A model generated the notes under the pieces. It searched no databases, was not told the DNA's origin, and saw only the letters and a list, made by a program, of their open reading frames with translations. The translations under genes and the position numbers were made by a program. Of a DNA stretch of 64,000 bases, positions 29,583 through 38,269 are shown one piece after another. Origin of the DNA: Vibrio sp. 10N.286.49.B1 (GTDB lineage: Bacteria; Pseudomonadota; Gammaproteobacteria; Enterobacterales; Vibrionaceae); the NCBI RefSeq assembly GCF_002873335.1, contig NZ_MCUW01000008.1, positions 124,001 through 188,000 on the forward strand, written 5' to 3'. Within the stretch, counting starts at the first letter, position 1, and the number at the start of each line of letters is the position of its first letter.

Positions 29583-29927
29583 ATGTACTTATTGAGACTT
29601 CCAAATAGCGTTTACTACACGCGTATCGTAACCCCTCTTTCACCGCGTGACATAGGCTACCGCAAACCATTCAAATCCTCGCTTCTGCCGCGTGAACGAA
29701 AGATTTCTTACCTGAGAAAGATCGACCAGGTTCTAATACCTCACACTCTTTTTGATAAAGCTAAAGCATTGAGTTTTACCGAGTTTGAAGCAGAGCTTAC
29801 CGATGCCATTAATCAATTCCATCAATGTTATCGAACCCAACTAGAAAGCACGCCCAATACGCTAATACTTAGTGGGACGACCGCAATAAAGACTGCACCT
29901 TTACCCCAAAATGGGCTGGAGATTTGA
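29583..29927 (+). pseudogene. Tyrosine integrase N-terminal fragment
   Basis: From ATG 29583 the frame encodes 114 residues (MYLLRLPNSVYYTRIVTPL...) like the N-terminal, DNA-binding part of phage/island integrases that begin MYLLR.PNG.YYTRI. It stops at 29927 with no core-binding or catalytic (R-H-R-Y) domain in any frame downstream, while full integrases are about 400 residues. It starts 86 bases past tRNA-Ser, the usual place for an island integrase. I read it as the stub of a lost island. There is no clear ribosome-binding site. Confidence 0.6.
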
Positions 29928-30037
29928 GGCGTCAGATTATCTGCAAATCTTACCTACGTTTAAACCCCGCCTTAACCCTGCTACGATTAAAATAATAGTT
30001 ACTGATACACACCTCTCAACCATTAAAGGTGCCTTAC

Positions 30038-31252
30038 ATGCCAAAAGTATTGAAAACATCACTATTAGTTGGAATAACTCTCTCATTGATTAATCCTTCT
30101 TACGCTCAATACGAAACGCCAGTATTACCCGATACTGGTCAAACAGTTCAGTATGATACTGAAGGAGCGCCTTTAACTGCGTCTGAGAGTAGTCTCTTTA
30201 CTGGTCAAGACGCTTCCGTAGAAAGTAATCCAATGAGGTATCAAGATAATGGTGATGGAACAGTTACAGACTTAAATACAGGTTTGATGTGGCAGAAAGC
30301 TCATGATACGACAAAAAGAAACTTAGCAGACTCAACCGCTGTTGTTGAGGGTATGAACATAGGTGGGTATGAGGATTGGCGACTACCTACGATTAAAGAA
30401 CTCTATTCTCTAGCCCATTTTGACGGTGAATTAATGAAACCAGAAAGTGGTAAAGATAGCAGTCCATACATTGATACGGAGTATTTTGACTTTGAATACG
30501 ATGAACGTATTCCATTTGCAGGCGCATTCTGATCAAGTACGCTTTATATTAAAGGGAAGGTACAAAACTTCACTGCTCACGGTGGCCTACAAGGTGGCTT
30601 CGGATTTAACTTTGCTGATGGTCATATAAAATCATACGAAACAGGTAACTTCTTTGATGGCATTGCCATTCAAAAGTCAGATAATATGTTTGTACCTGGA
30701 AACTATGTTCGAGCTGTACGCAATACGACGACGCTATATGAGATGGAGTATGTTGATAATCAAGATGGAACCATTACAGATAAATCGACAAGCTTGATGT
30801 GGGCGAAGAGCGATAGTGGTAAGCGTATGAACTGGGTTGAGTCCTTGGAATTCGCCCAAAATTCTACTCTTGCTGGATATAATGATTGGCGACTACCAAA
30901 TGCGAAAGAACTTCAATCATTGGTTGATTATGAGAAGAAGACATTACCTGCTATCAATACAACGTATTTTGAGGTGACGCCAACTCAATTTAAATCACAA
31001 CAAGACTCATACTATTTCTGGACGAGTACCACCCAAGGCGACTTTAAACATACTGCAGCATATATCGCTTTTGGTCAGGCATGGAGTAAGAAAAACGCAG
31101 ACTCTACCGAATACTTTGATTGGCATGGAGCAGGTGCGCAACGCAGCGATCCAAAGGTTGGTTCACCATCAGACTATGAGCTCGCTTCTGAAATGGCAAC
31201 AGACTACATCTCAATTGATAACTGGGTTCGCTTGGTTAGAGATGACAAGTAA
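30038..31252 (+). pseudogene. Secreted Lcl_C/DUF1566 protein interrupted by in-frame UGA
   Basis: A single frame of 405 codons starts at an ATG with an AAAGGTG ribosome-binding site and carries a signal peptide (about residues 1-22). It contains two DUF1566 (Lcl C-terminal-like) repeats: each has a DNGDGT(V/I)TD..T.LMW segment, a DWRLP segment and an F-W-(S/T)-S-T segment. A TGA at 30530-30532 interrupts repeat 1 exactly where repeat 2 has TGG (Trp). The frame continues unbroken after it to 31252. DUF1566 proteins are often surface or secreted and may bind glycans or matrix. A product could end after 164 residues, restart at ATG 30686, or read through. Confidence 0.8.
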
Positions 31253-31640
31253 TCAAGGGGCTCTATTCAACTAGCACCTTTAGAATAAGCGCTTACAGCC
31301 AATAACTTTCGGCATCAAATCTATGATGCCGTTTTATTTATAGAAAACTCTTCACAATGGTAGAAAGCCGCTTTAACTATAGAAAAGAAAGTGAATTGAT
31401 ACCTTGATTAGGCCAACTTCTAACGACTATCCATTCGCATTCTTTAAACTTTGTTTTGTCCAATAATGTGTCAGCGGTTCAAATTGCATGGAGATTGGCG
31501 ACCACCTACATGCCTGGAACATCAGTGCCCAAAACAAAAATCTCTACGGATCGCAACAAAGCAAACTATGAATTGGTGAAGGCTATAACAACACCTGCCT
31601 ACCCATTTAAAGGGACAACTGCATAATGATCCGCCAAAGA
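31253..31640. other. Gap between the Lcl_C gene and the cassette array
   Basis: The terminator lies at 31310-31338. The rest holds only short open stretches, such as about 45 codons ending near 31626, without a start signal. I recognise nothing in it. Confidence 0.4.
31310..31338 (+). terminator. Intrinsic terminator after the Lcl_C gene
   Basis: CGGCATCA and TGATGCCG form an 8-bp stem followed by TTTTATTT. Confidence 0.85.
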
Positions 31641-31736
31641 ATCTAACACGAAACTAAGCAGCGTAAAGTAGTAGGTTAAAGTTTGTGAGGCACGAACGAA
31701 TGCCAGCTGTTTCACAAGCATTTGAGCGCGTTTTAT
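31641..31736 (-). repeat. attC site 7 (downstream of GNAT cassette)
   Basis: On the minus strand the site ends with a perfect core GTTAGAT (31641-31647). It begins with a degenerate ATAAAAC core near 31730 followed by GCGCTCAA, as in VCR-type repeats. Confidence 0.6.
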
Positions 31737-32225
31737 ACAATTGATAACTTATAAATATGATCGTTATGTATTTCAGTTTCCATTATGAAGTCACACTTGC
31801 TTTGCAATATAAACCCTTGTTTTTTCATAAAATGATTTAGCTTTTAGATTACCCGAATAGACTGATAATTTTAATTCTTCGAATCCACAGGCTCTTGCGT
31901 AATTTAGCACTGTTTTATATAACTCTAATGCAACGCCTTCACCTTGAAAACTAGGTAAAACATAAAGTTTGGAAAGCATTGCTAAGTTTTCTGTCATCGT
32001 TTCCATAACCGCTAAACCGATGGGTTCTTTTTCTTCAAGCGCCACCCAAACTTGGTGACTCTTTGAACTAAGAAGCTGCTCAAAATTATATGCCGAAAGG
32101 TGCTTTGAGATATAAACAGACTGCAAGTCACGATTAGAATCTTCGGGGCATGCAAGATGAAATGTCGATTTCACTATATGTGCCAGTCCATTTATATGTA
32201 ATGGTTCAGCTAAAGATATACTCAT
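31733..32225 (-). pseudogene. GNAT acetyltransferase cassette gene with 3' frameshift
   Basis: From ATG 32225 the frame encodes a GNAT N-acetyltransferase with the acetyl-CoA loop (VLPSFQGEGVALELY) and an FYEK motif near the end. At FYEK the frame diverts into a short tail ending at 31791. Removing one A from the A6 run (T6 on the plus strand, 31820-31825) restores the canonical FYEKQGF ending and continues to a stop at 31733. An attC site follows immediately. The substrate is unknown. Confidence 0.7.
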
Positions 32226-32475
32226 AATACTATTCCAAAGTAGAAGTGCCCAAGTGAGAGTGGTCTTGAACATGCCGAGATGTCCGTCATGCAATGTAAT
32301 CCAGTACTCAAGGCGACCTACACACGACTAATTGAGGGGAAAAGCCCACCATTGCGTGTGTGAGGAAGATACCTGTATGAGGAAGATAGTGGTGATACTA
32401 AATACGATACTACGAGATGGCGCACTACGGGATAAACACATCGCTAAAAGCTAGTTATTGACGCCATACTCGTTT

Positions 32476-32482
32476 GTTAGCT
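32476..32482 (-). repeat. Remnant attC core
   Basis: AGCTAAC followed by AAACGAG on the minus strand looks like the left core of an attC after the lectin-like gene. No matching right core is seen in the 180 bases beyond it, so the site is probably decayed. Confidence 0.35.
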
Positions 32483-32492
32483 ATTTAATCGG

Positions 32493-33038
32493 CTACAGTG
32501 ATTTAATTATCCACTGTTGGTAATCACTTTTGCTGTCATCACACAATTGTAAAGATACGGGCCTCATTACATGCACAGGTGTGCCACCACGCCCCTCTTT
32601 TTTATTTTCACCATCAACGGTAACACATAAATTTGGCGCCCCGTTTAGTGAAAGCTGACCATTATCTTTTAGTTCAAACTGCTGAGTTTCCGAAGAGTTA
32701 CATTCTTCCAATTGAAGCGAAGCATTTTGTTCTAGTGATGATGCTGACATACATACATCGAAGTAACTTATTCGAAACACGCCTTTCGAGATAAGTGATA
32801 AATCGAAGCCTTGGTCCTCTAGAATTTCACCTGTGTAGTTATAGCAAGTATGGGCTTGCAACCCCCTTTCAATTGGCGCTAGAGCGCCTTTACCACCGGC
32901 GATGTCTAAACAATAACCTCGGGATTCATCCAAACTCGCGGCCAACATGACCTCTGCAATATTTTCAGTTTCAGCCGATTGAACAACCGTGGAGGTTGTT
33001 GATAAAAACGCCACAGCTAAGATAAAGAATGGCTTCAT
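32493..33038 (-). CDS. Secreted beta-trefoil (ricin-B-like) protein
   Basis: The 181-residue protein has a signal peptide with cleavage near VQSA-ET (residue 22). Its mature part resembles a ricin-B-type beta-trefoil: repeated C.D..G, LQLEECN, QQFEL and a C-terminal LQLCDD...QQW element, the QxW hallmark. It has seven cysteines in the mature part, likely forming disulfides. AGGGGA is the ribosome-binding site. A carbohydrate-binding role is inferred. It lies in the array, followed by a decayed attC core. Confidence 0.65.
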   Translation of the reverse strand: MKPFFILAVAFLSTTSTVVQSAETENIAEVMLAASLDESRGYCLDIAGGKGALAPIERGLQAHTCYNYTGEILEDQGFDLSLISKGVFRISYFDVCMSASSLEQNASLQLEECNSSETQQFELKDNGQLSLNGAPNLCVTVDGENKKEGRGGTPVHVMRPVSLQLCDDSKSDYQQWIIKSL

Positions 33039-33183
33039 ATTTTTCCCCTATTAACTATTTATTTGAGAAAATTATAGTTCATAAGGTTCGATGATGGGTT
33101 ACGTTGATAGTGATGCATTAAGGTGTGAGGTACGCTTGCCATACGGTGAGCAACGCGAAACAGGCAAGCGTAAGGGATCACTC

Positions 33184-33732
33184 TTAAACGCTTTGATGTG
33201 CGTCGACCTTACGACCTAACATTCGGCTCACTGTACCATCTTTATCTATAATTTGATGTTTAAGAGCACCTACAATATGAAGTACTAATGCGGCAATAAG
33301 TACATTAGCAGCTATACCGTGAATATTACCCCCTAACCCACTTAGCCATTCGACCTTAGCACCAGCACTAATAAGCTCTAACCCGAACAAATCTATTGCT
33401 CTACCGCTGCCTATACTCATCATCACACCTGAAATAGGCATCAACAACGTACCCAATAGCAATGCATGATGGACGCCTGTTGCTAATACTTTTTGAATAT
33501 TAGTTAATTTTGCAACACTAGATATTGAGCCTTCTTTCAGACGCCAAAATAGTCGTAGAATAGCAACAACCAAAACAATAACGCCTAAAGATTTATGAAT
33601 TCCCAATAATTCAAATTTTTCAGGTGCTCTAGGTAAACCTTCAACATAAAGACCAAGAGCCATTACGCCGATAAATAAAAGCCCTGTAACCCAGTGAAAT
33701 ACGATAGTTGGTATAGATAGTTTATTCTTCAT
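33184..33732 (-). CDS. Cytochrome b561-family membrane protein
   Basis: The 182-residue protein has four membrane helices with the conserved heme-ligand histidines: VFHWVTG (helix 1), LGIHKSLG (helix 2), GVHHALLLG (helix 3) and VLHIVGALKHQ (helix 4), as in YceJ/CybB-type b561. It would move electrons between quinol and periplasmic acceptors. It carries no strong ribosome-binding site. It lies in the array; its left boundary core is GTTCTGC at 33860-33866, but no matching right core is seen. Confidence 0.85.
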   Translation of the reverse strand: MKNKLSIPTIVFHWVTGLLFIGVMALGLYVEGLPRAPEKFELLGIHKSLGVIVLVVAILRLFWRLKEGSISSVAKLTNIQKVLATGVHHALLLGTLLMPISGVMMSIGSGRAIDLFGLELISAGAKVEWLSGLGGNIHGIAANVLIAALVLHIVGALKHQIIDKDGTVSRMLGRKVDAHQSV

Positions 33733-33859
33733 AACGTTAAAACCATACGATTAGTGTGTGAAATGAGTATAACTATCATTCACATACTAAAGAATGTCAT
33801 GTGGCGTAAAGATATGTAAAGACATGTAAAAACATGAATATAAGGACAAAGTTCTAGGA

Positions 33860-33961
33860 GCAGAACGCCTACTAATCGGCGGTATTGGCTCCCGCAAAAA
33901 GCATTTAACGTCAAACCAACACCACCAAGCGTTACAAATCAACTTGAAGCATTTTTCATAG
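33860..33961 (-). repeat. attC site 6, degenerate
   Basis: On the minus strand the site runs from a poor left core near 33960 (TGAAAAATGCTTCAAG) through a VCR-like body to AGGCGTTCTGC. The right core is GTTCTGC. Confidence 0.5.
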
Positions 33962-34222
33962 CGACAACGTCCTAATTGGTTGCAATAACTGCGTAATCAA
34001 GAATAGGAACATTGTGACTCCAGCAACTTCCCACCACATAAAATACCCTACTCGTATGCTCATACTGAGCAAATAAAGAATGGCAAAATACGTCAGGTAA
34101 TAAAAGCGACGATATGCGACTATCTGAATTTTACAGTTATCACAATATATAGGAATCTTGGGGTGGATCTTAAGTTTACTGATAAGCTTCAATGATTCAT
34201 TACAATCTGGACACTTAAACAT
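33956..34222 (-). CDS. Zinc-ribbon membrane protein, cassette gene
   Basis: The 88-residue protein starts with a zinc ribbon (FKCPDC, 20 residues, YCDNCKI) followed by two hydrophobic helices (about 43-58 and 63-80). Such short rubredoxin-like membrane proteins are common in Vibrio cassettes, function unknown. The gene fills one cassette between attC 5 and attC 6. Confidence 0.65.
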   Translation of the reverse strand: MFKCPDCNESLKLISKLKIHPKIPIYCDNCKIQIVAYRRFYYLTYFAILYLLSMSIRVGYFMWWEVAGVTMFLFLITQLLQPIRTLSL

Positions 34223-34327
34223 CGGATATTCTCATGCAATTGAATAGAGCCCAAACATAATCACTGTTCATATGCACAAGCAATCTGTCAGTTAAGGTTC
34301 TTCGGCAAAGATCGAATTTATAAGTGT

Positions 34328-34451
34328 TTTTAACGCCCGCTTAAGGTTGTGTAGCAACGAAACCGAACTTACTGCATTGCACCGTAAACACTAAACCAAT
34401 TTGAACCAAAAATGGTAAGCGTTTCGAACCAGCTTGAAGCGCTTGTTATAC
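34328..34451 (-). repeat. attC site 5
   Basis: On the minus strand GTATAACAAGCGCTTCAAG opens the site and GGGCGTTAAAAAC closes it. The length is 124 bases, in the VCR range. Confidence 0.85.
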
Positions 34452-34505
34452 CGCTTAGTTGAAGCTAAAATGACCAATATAAAGACCAATTAAGAGACCC
34501 AACCA

Positions 34506-34754
34506 ATGACCACTAGAATTTTAGCTGATGTTGCTGCAAGTATTACCGAATTAAAAGCAAATCCAATGAAAGTTGCAACTAGTGCTTACGGTGAACCTGT
34601 TGCTGTACTGAACCGAAATGAGCCAGCATTTTATTGCGTACCAGCCGAAGCGTACGAAATGATGATGGACAGACTCGAAGATCTTGAACTACTAACTATT
34701 GCGAAAGAGCGTGAATCTGAAGAGAGCATTTCGGTAAATATTGATGACCTATAA
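34506..34754 (+). CDS. Phd/YefM-type antitoxin (RelB/StbD-like)
   Basis: The 82-residue protein starts MTTRILADVAASITELKANP, typical of StbD/RelB-like antitoxins of the Phd/YefM fold. A VPAEAYEMMMDRLEDLEL helix follows and the acidic tail likely wraps the toxin. It overlaps the toxin gene by 11 bases from the toxin ATG. It reads on the plus strand, opposite to the other cassette genes, so it needs its own promoter. It should autoregulate and neutralise the toxin. Confidence 0.9.
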   Translation: MTTRILADVAASITELKANPMKVATSAYGEPVAVLNRNEPAFYCVPAEAYEMMMDRLEDLELLTIAKERESEESISVNIDDL

Positions 34755-35034
34755 ACTCGACTTTAAAAAGAGCCCACTCAAAGAGTGGAAAAAGCTTGGC
34801 TCAACGCTTCAACAACAATTTAAGAAAAAGCTAATCGAGCGCTTAGGTAACCCGCATGTTCCGGCTTCAAAACTCTCTGGAGCTGACAACATGTATAAGA
34901 TTAAGCTGCGCCAATCGGGCTACCGTCTCGTCTACAAAGTTGAAGACGATGTCATCATTGTAACCGTCTTAGCAGTCGGAAAACGCGTACGTAGCGATGC
35001 TTACCGTAAAGCCATGAAAAGGTTAGATGATTGA
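34744..35034 (+). CDS. RelE/ParE-family toxin (StbE-like)
   Basis: The 96-residue basic protein has the RelE fold pattern: LDFKKSPLKEWKKL (helix), NMYKIKLRQSGYRLVYKVEDD (core strands with Arg and Tyr), VLAVGKRVRSDAYRKA at the C-terminus. RelE-type toxins cleave mRNA at the ribosome. ATG 34744 is chosen; a TTG lies one codon earlier. It is translationally coupled to the antitoxin by overlap. Such pairs stabilise cassette arrays in Vibrio. Confidence 0.9.
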   Translation: MTYKLDFKKSPLKEWKKLGSTLQQQFKKKLIERLGNPHVPASKLSGADNMYKIKLRQSGYRLVYKVEDDVIIVTVLAVGKRVRSDAYRKAMKRLDD

Positions 35035-35039
35035 TTGCG

Positions 35040-35144
35040 ATATAACGCCCTGCTAAGTGGCGCTGACGATTAACTTGCCAAGCGCACTTAACTTTAAACC
35101 AAAACCGCCAAGCTTATGGCGTCCACTTGAGTAGTTTGTTAGGC
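35040..35144 (-). repeat. attC site 4
   Basis: On the minus strand GCCTAACAAACTACTCAAGT opens the site and CAGGGCGTTATAT closes it. The glyoxalase-like gene's stop codon lies in the left core. Confidence 0.88.
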
Positions 35145-35525
35145 GCTGGTTTCAAGTTTCCACGGCGGGTTTAACCGATTTTCGCCAGCCCAATACAGTT
35201 TGATTTTATTACCGGACGGATCAGTTAGTGATGCCTCTTTCCAAAGATAACTTTGCATCGTTGGCTCTTGCGAAAATTCGATACCTTCGGACTTAAGATG
35301 TGAGACCAGTTCATCCAATTTTTCATGCTCAAAATAAACCACACCACGACAATCTAAGCCTTGTTTTTCTGTATCAAGATAGACTGAAAAAGTCGCGTCA
35401 CCGTCGGGAAATGAAAATCTAGCATAGTGCTCGTTACCAACAATTTGAATTAAGCCTAGCTTTGTGTAGAACTTAATCGCTAGTTCTATATCATGAACTG
35501 CCAAAGTTACTTGATTTAAATTCAT
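35139..35525 (-). CDS. VOC-superfamily (glyoxalase/bleomycin-resistance-like) protein
   Basis: The 128-residue protein has two beta-alpha-beta-beta-beta modules: LNQVTLAVHDIELAIKFYTK at the N-terminus, and SLTDPSGNKIKLYWAGEN in the second module as in metal-binding VOC proteins. It could be an antibiotic-binding or dioxygenase-like protein; the substrate is unknown. It is a typical single-gene cassette with its TAA within attC 4. Confidence 0.85.
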   Translation of the reverse strand: MNLNQVTLAVHDIELAIKFYTKLGLIQIVGNEHYARFSFPDGDATFSVYLDTEKQGLDCRGVVYFEHEKLDELVSHLKSEGIEFSQEPTMQSYLWKEASLTDPSGNKIKLYWAGENRLNPPWKLETSA

Positions 35526-35553
35526 CTGCTTTCCTTGCCTGAACCTCTGTTGC

Positions 35554-35645
35554 GCCTAACGCCTTGCTAAGCTGATAAAAATGGTTGGCTATAATCGCGA
35601 AGCGATGGCCAACTGTTTTTATTCCGTTTAAGCAACTTGTTATGT
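35554..35645 (-). repeat. attC site 3
   Basis: The left core on the minus strand is ACATAAC followed by AAGTTGC, and the right core is GGCGTTAGGC. The middle holds a GGCCATCGCTTCGCGAT-type hairpin. Confidence 0.88.
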
Positions 35646-36470
35646 GTTGGGATGATAGTCATCATACAATTCAGGAAGAAAGCTAGCTAAGTGATTCATT
35701 TCCATAGCACAATGAACAAGCATTTCTTTCCCTGCTTCGGTAGGCAAAGTACGTTTTGTGATAGATTTAGACCCCGCCATTTTATTTATAATTCCATTAA
35801 TGGCGACACCTCTAATTTCAGGTTTCCCTAACCAAAAGCGACTTCGCATTTCGCAACCATCTTCAGTTTCTCTGATTAAATGAATTAGTTTTCCAACATT
35901 CAACGGAAGCTTTTGGAGTCCAACAGAGCCACAGATAACGGTGCTAACATTAGCCTCTTGAAATTGGTTAATGTCGAAAAAAGTAGATGCATCTGAGAAA
36001 CTAATAATTATATCTTGTAATCCACTGCCAATATATTCAGTGACAAAATTAGGGTTATTTAGGTATTTCTCACGATCTGATAAATGTGGATCATCACCTA
36101 TCATTTTTTCCGCACGATTAGAAACATGACAACGTGGATGCCATAGCTTATAACGTTGGCTTTCCATGTAATGCCAACCAAACCACCAGTCAATCATTTT
36201 GCCAGTCACTTTGGGCATTTTTGTTAATACACTTACAAAAATCTCTCCATTATCTAAACGTGTATAGCCGTTCTCTAAAGGTAAATAACCTTGTTTCAGG
36301 AGCTGGTTAACATCTGTAAAAGGAAAACCTAGTTCAGAAGCTTCAGGACCATGTTCAATAGCGTGTTTAGCATGCTCTTGCATAGTAGACATTTGAGGAT
36401 TCCAATGTTTTGCATAAGCCTTATTTTCAAGATCCCCTGTTTGCATTCCTAAATATTTTTCTCGAGACAT
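35640..36470 (-). CDS. PhlG-like (2,4-diacetylphloroglucinol hydrolase family) protein
   Basis: The 276-residue protein resembles the DAPG hydrolase family: MPKVTGKMIDWWFGWHYMES, RYKLWHPRCH (candidate zinc-ligand His), VTEYIGSGLQDIIISF, and a late HCAMEMNHLASFLPEL. PhlG cleaves a carbon-carbon bond in an antifungal phloroglucinol; the true substrate here is unknown. The ATG at 36470 has a GAGGAT ribosome-binding site; an upstream ATG at 36494 lies partly in the attC and is less likely. It fills one cassette. Confidence 0.75.
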   Translation of the reverse strand: MSREKYLGMQTGDLENKAYAKHWNPQMSTMQEHAKHAIEHGPEASELGFPFTDVNQLLKQGYLPLENGYTRLDNGEIFVSVLTKMPKVTGKMIDWWFGWHYMESQRYKLWHPRCHVSNRAEKMIGDDPHLSDREKYLNNPNFVTEYIGSGLQDIIISFSDASTFFDINQFQEANVSTVICGSVGLQKLPLNVGKLIHLIRETEDGCEMRSRFWLGKPEIRGVAINGIINKMAGSKSITKRTLPTEAGKEMLVHCAMEMNHLASFLPELYDDYHPNT

Positions 36471-36492
36471 ATTATCCTCACTAGACTTAAAC

Positions 36493-36621
36493 ACATAACG
36501 CCCGCTTAACTGGCAGACAACGCCACCACAAAACTCAAATTAGCACACCATAATCACCGAAGCTAACTGCTGGCAATAAAGCCGCCGAGCGTTGACTGTC
36601 CGGTTGAAGCGTTTGTTAAGC
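36493..36621 (-). repeat. attC site 2
   Basis: GCTTAACAAACGCTTCAACC opens it and GCGGGCGTTATGT closes it on the minus strand. It is 129 bases long, VCR-type. Confidence 0.9.
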
Positions 36622-37380
36622 TGCTAGGATGCGATATTCTGTTTTAGACATTTTTGCTCTTACTAACGCCACATTACCACCAATTTTTCCATTCAATTGA
36701 TTGACGAGTTCATTAAGTTCTTCAAAAGCTTGCTCGGGCATCTTAACTCCCGCTATGACCTTAGAAATTCGCTTCTGGTCAAAAGCATGAATTCCTGCAC
36801 CTTTTTTCATCGATAAAACTCGATACTCCGCTTCGTAACTCCAGTCCGGAGATTTCATAAGAAACACATCTTTGACGGCGTTAAAATCCCTCTCCCCAGC
36901 AGTAATTATCGGCATGTCTTTGGTATACTCAACATCCCAACCAAAAAGCCGCTCTTCAACATTATTCATGTGGATATTTTGAGGGCTATCATCAACGGTG
37001 AATTCAACAACAAAACCTTCATGATTCTCAGCATAGTGTGACCACATTAAAATATTATCTGGCTTTTTAGTTAAACAGCATATTCCAACTTCTCCAACGA
37101 CTCCGTCATGAAATTCACCACTCTCCAGTGAACGTTTTATACCATGCTCCATTTGCTTTCTTTTACTTAGTCTTTGAGCAGGAGAGAGTTTTAATCGTCT
37201 TCCCGCCTCTTTAAATAAATCGGGACGAGATTTTAAGTACGCCATGGACTTTTCGATATCGTATACAGTTTTACAATCAAATGGATCGTTAAACTCCGAA
37301 TGGTGACTAAACTTCATAGTCCCGTCAGTCAAAATGCATTTGGATCCGCTCGAAAACGGCAGGTATTTATAAACTTTCAA
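36616..37380 (-). CDS. DUF2971 protein, cassette gene
   Basis: The 254-residue protein has the DUF2971 pattern: KYLPFSSG..., HSEFNDPFDC near residue 30, CCLTKKPDNILMWSHYAENH near 100 and WSYEAEYRVL near 180. The family is frequent in integrons and defence-rich regions, function unknown. The stop lies in attC 2, and the cassette ends are complementary (GTTAAGC at the start, GCTTAAC at the end). Confidence 0.85.
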   Translation of the reverse strand: MKVYKYLPFSSGSKCILTDGTMKFSHHSEFNDPFDCKTVYDIEKSMAYLKSRPDLFKEAGRRLKLSPAQRLSKRKQMEHGIKRSLESGEFHDGVVGEVGICCLTKKPDNILMWSHYAENHEGFVVEFTVDDSPQNIHMNNVEERLFGWDVEYTKDMPIITAGERDFNAVKDVFLMKSPDWSYEAEYRVLSMKKGAGIHAFDQKRISKVIAGVKMPEQAFEELNELVNQLNGKIGGNVALVRAKMSKTEYRILAA

Positions 37381-37408
37381 TTAAGATAAACCTCATACTT
37401 AAAAAGCA

Positions 37409-37504
37409 GCTTAACGCCAAGCTAACCCGCACGAAACCTTGGCATAGACTTTTGCGAAGCAAAAATGCCAAGCGTTGAGTGTCGGGTTGAGCGCCTTGTT
37501 ACAC
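37409..37504 (-). repeat. attC site 1
   Basis: GTGTAACAAGGCGCTCAACC opens it and TTGGCGTTAAGC closes it on the minus strand. The middle holds a GCTTGGCATTTTTGC/GCAAAAGTCTATGCCAAGG hairpin. Confidence 0.9.
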
Positions 37505-37521
37505 GGTAGATTACACTATTC

Positions 37522-38269
37522 CTAGTTTTCAAATTTATCGTCGAATTGTTCTTTTGCTTTGAGTAAATACTCCGAAACCCACTCGAGACAAAGTCCTGTG
37601 TATTGAATCTCTACTTGTGATTCGACACCACGACCTCTATTACCATCAGCCATTCTATAGAACCCCATTGGAAAAGTATGGGTATGGTTAGATGCAAATA
37701 TGTATTTAAACCTGAAGTCTGAGACGTCACCACCACTAGCAGTCAGAATTTCATCCTGACTTTTGAAAAAGGCATTTTTACCTTTTAAAAAATGTGCTTG
37801 TTGTTTATCAGATAATTTACGAAACCATTTGTTCGATTTTAAATTTTCTATGACTTCATTTTTTTTTGCTCTTAGCTTCTTCCTTTTCCTCGTAGTCCAT
37901 GCCTAACGCATTGAACATTTTAACCCTTGACAGATGGTCGTGTAGATTCATCAATTGCCACCGAGCATTCCATTCTTCACTTGAGCATTGATCAATACAC
38001 AGGTAATAAAAAGTAAGATAACACTCAATTAGATCTCTAGTTAAAGATGCAACAGAACTGTAATCCCAGTGAGCATCCTTACCTATCTGGTCGGGTTTTG
38101 GAGCCAAGCGACCTATGGAGTGAGCGCAATTACACAACTTCGTAAACAACAGCGAAGCATAAAAATGAGAACTGGTTGGTGATGGTATTCCAGCGCACTC
38201 TTGAGACAGCTTTGTACACTCTAAAAGCGCAGACTCATATTTTTCAAAAGATTCGTGATAATTTTCCAT
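37522..38269 (-). pseudogene. Cassette gene of unknown function, frameshifted at an A9 run
   Basis: From ATG 38269 the frame runs to a stop at 37856 within an A9 homopolymer (T9 on the plus strand, 37859-37867). With one A fewer the frame continues for a further 110 or so codons to a stop at 37522, just before attC 1, giving one 249-residue protein. The N-terminal part (SSHFYASLLFTKLCNCA, SLTRDLIECYLTFYYL) loosely resembles DUF5677 proteins. It either is a broken gene, a slippage-controlled gene or a sequence error. Confidence 0.65.

Noticed and set aside
29911..30093. 60-codon frame over the start of the Lcl_C gene
   Set aside because: It overlaps the signal-peptide start of the Lcl_C gene in another frame and lacks a start signal.
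30530..30532. Selenocysteine at the in-frame UGA codons
   Set aside because: Repeat 2 has Trp at the matching place, and no selenoprotein family is involved; a Trp-to-stop change explains it more simply.
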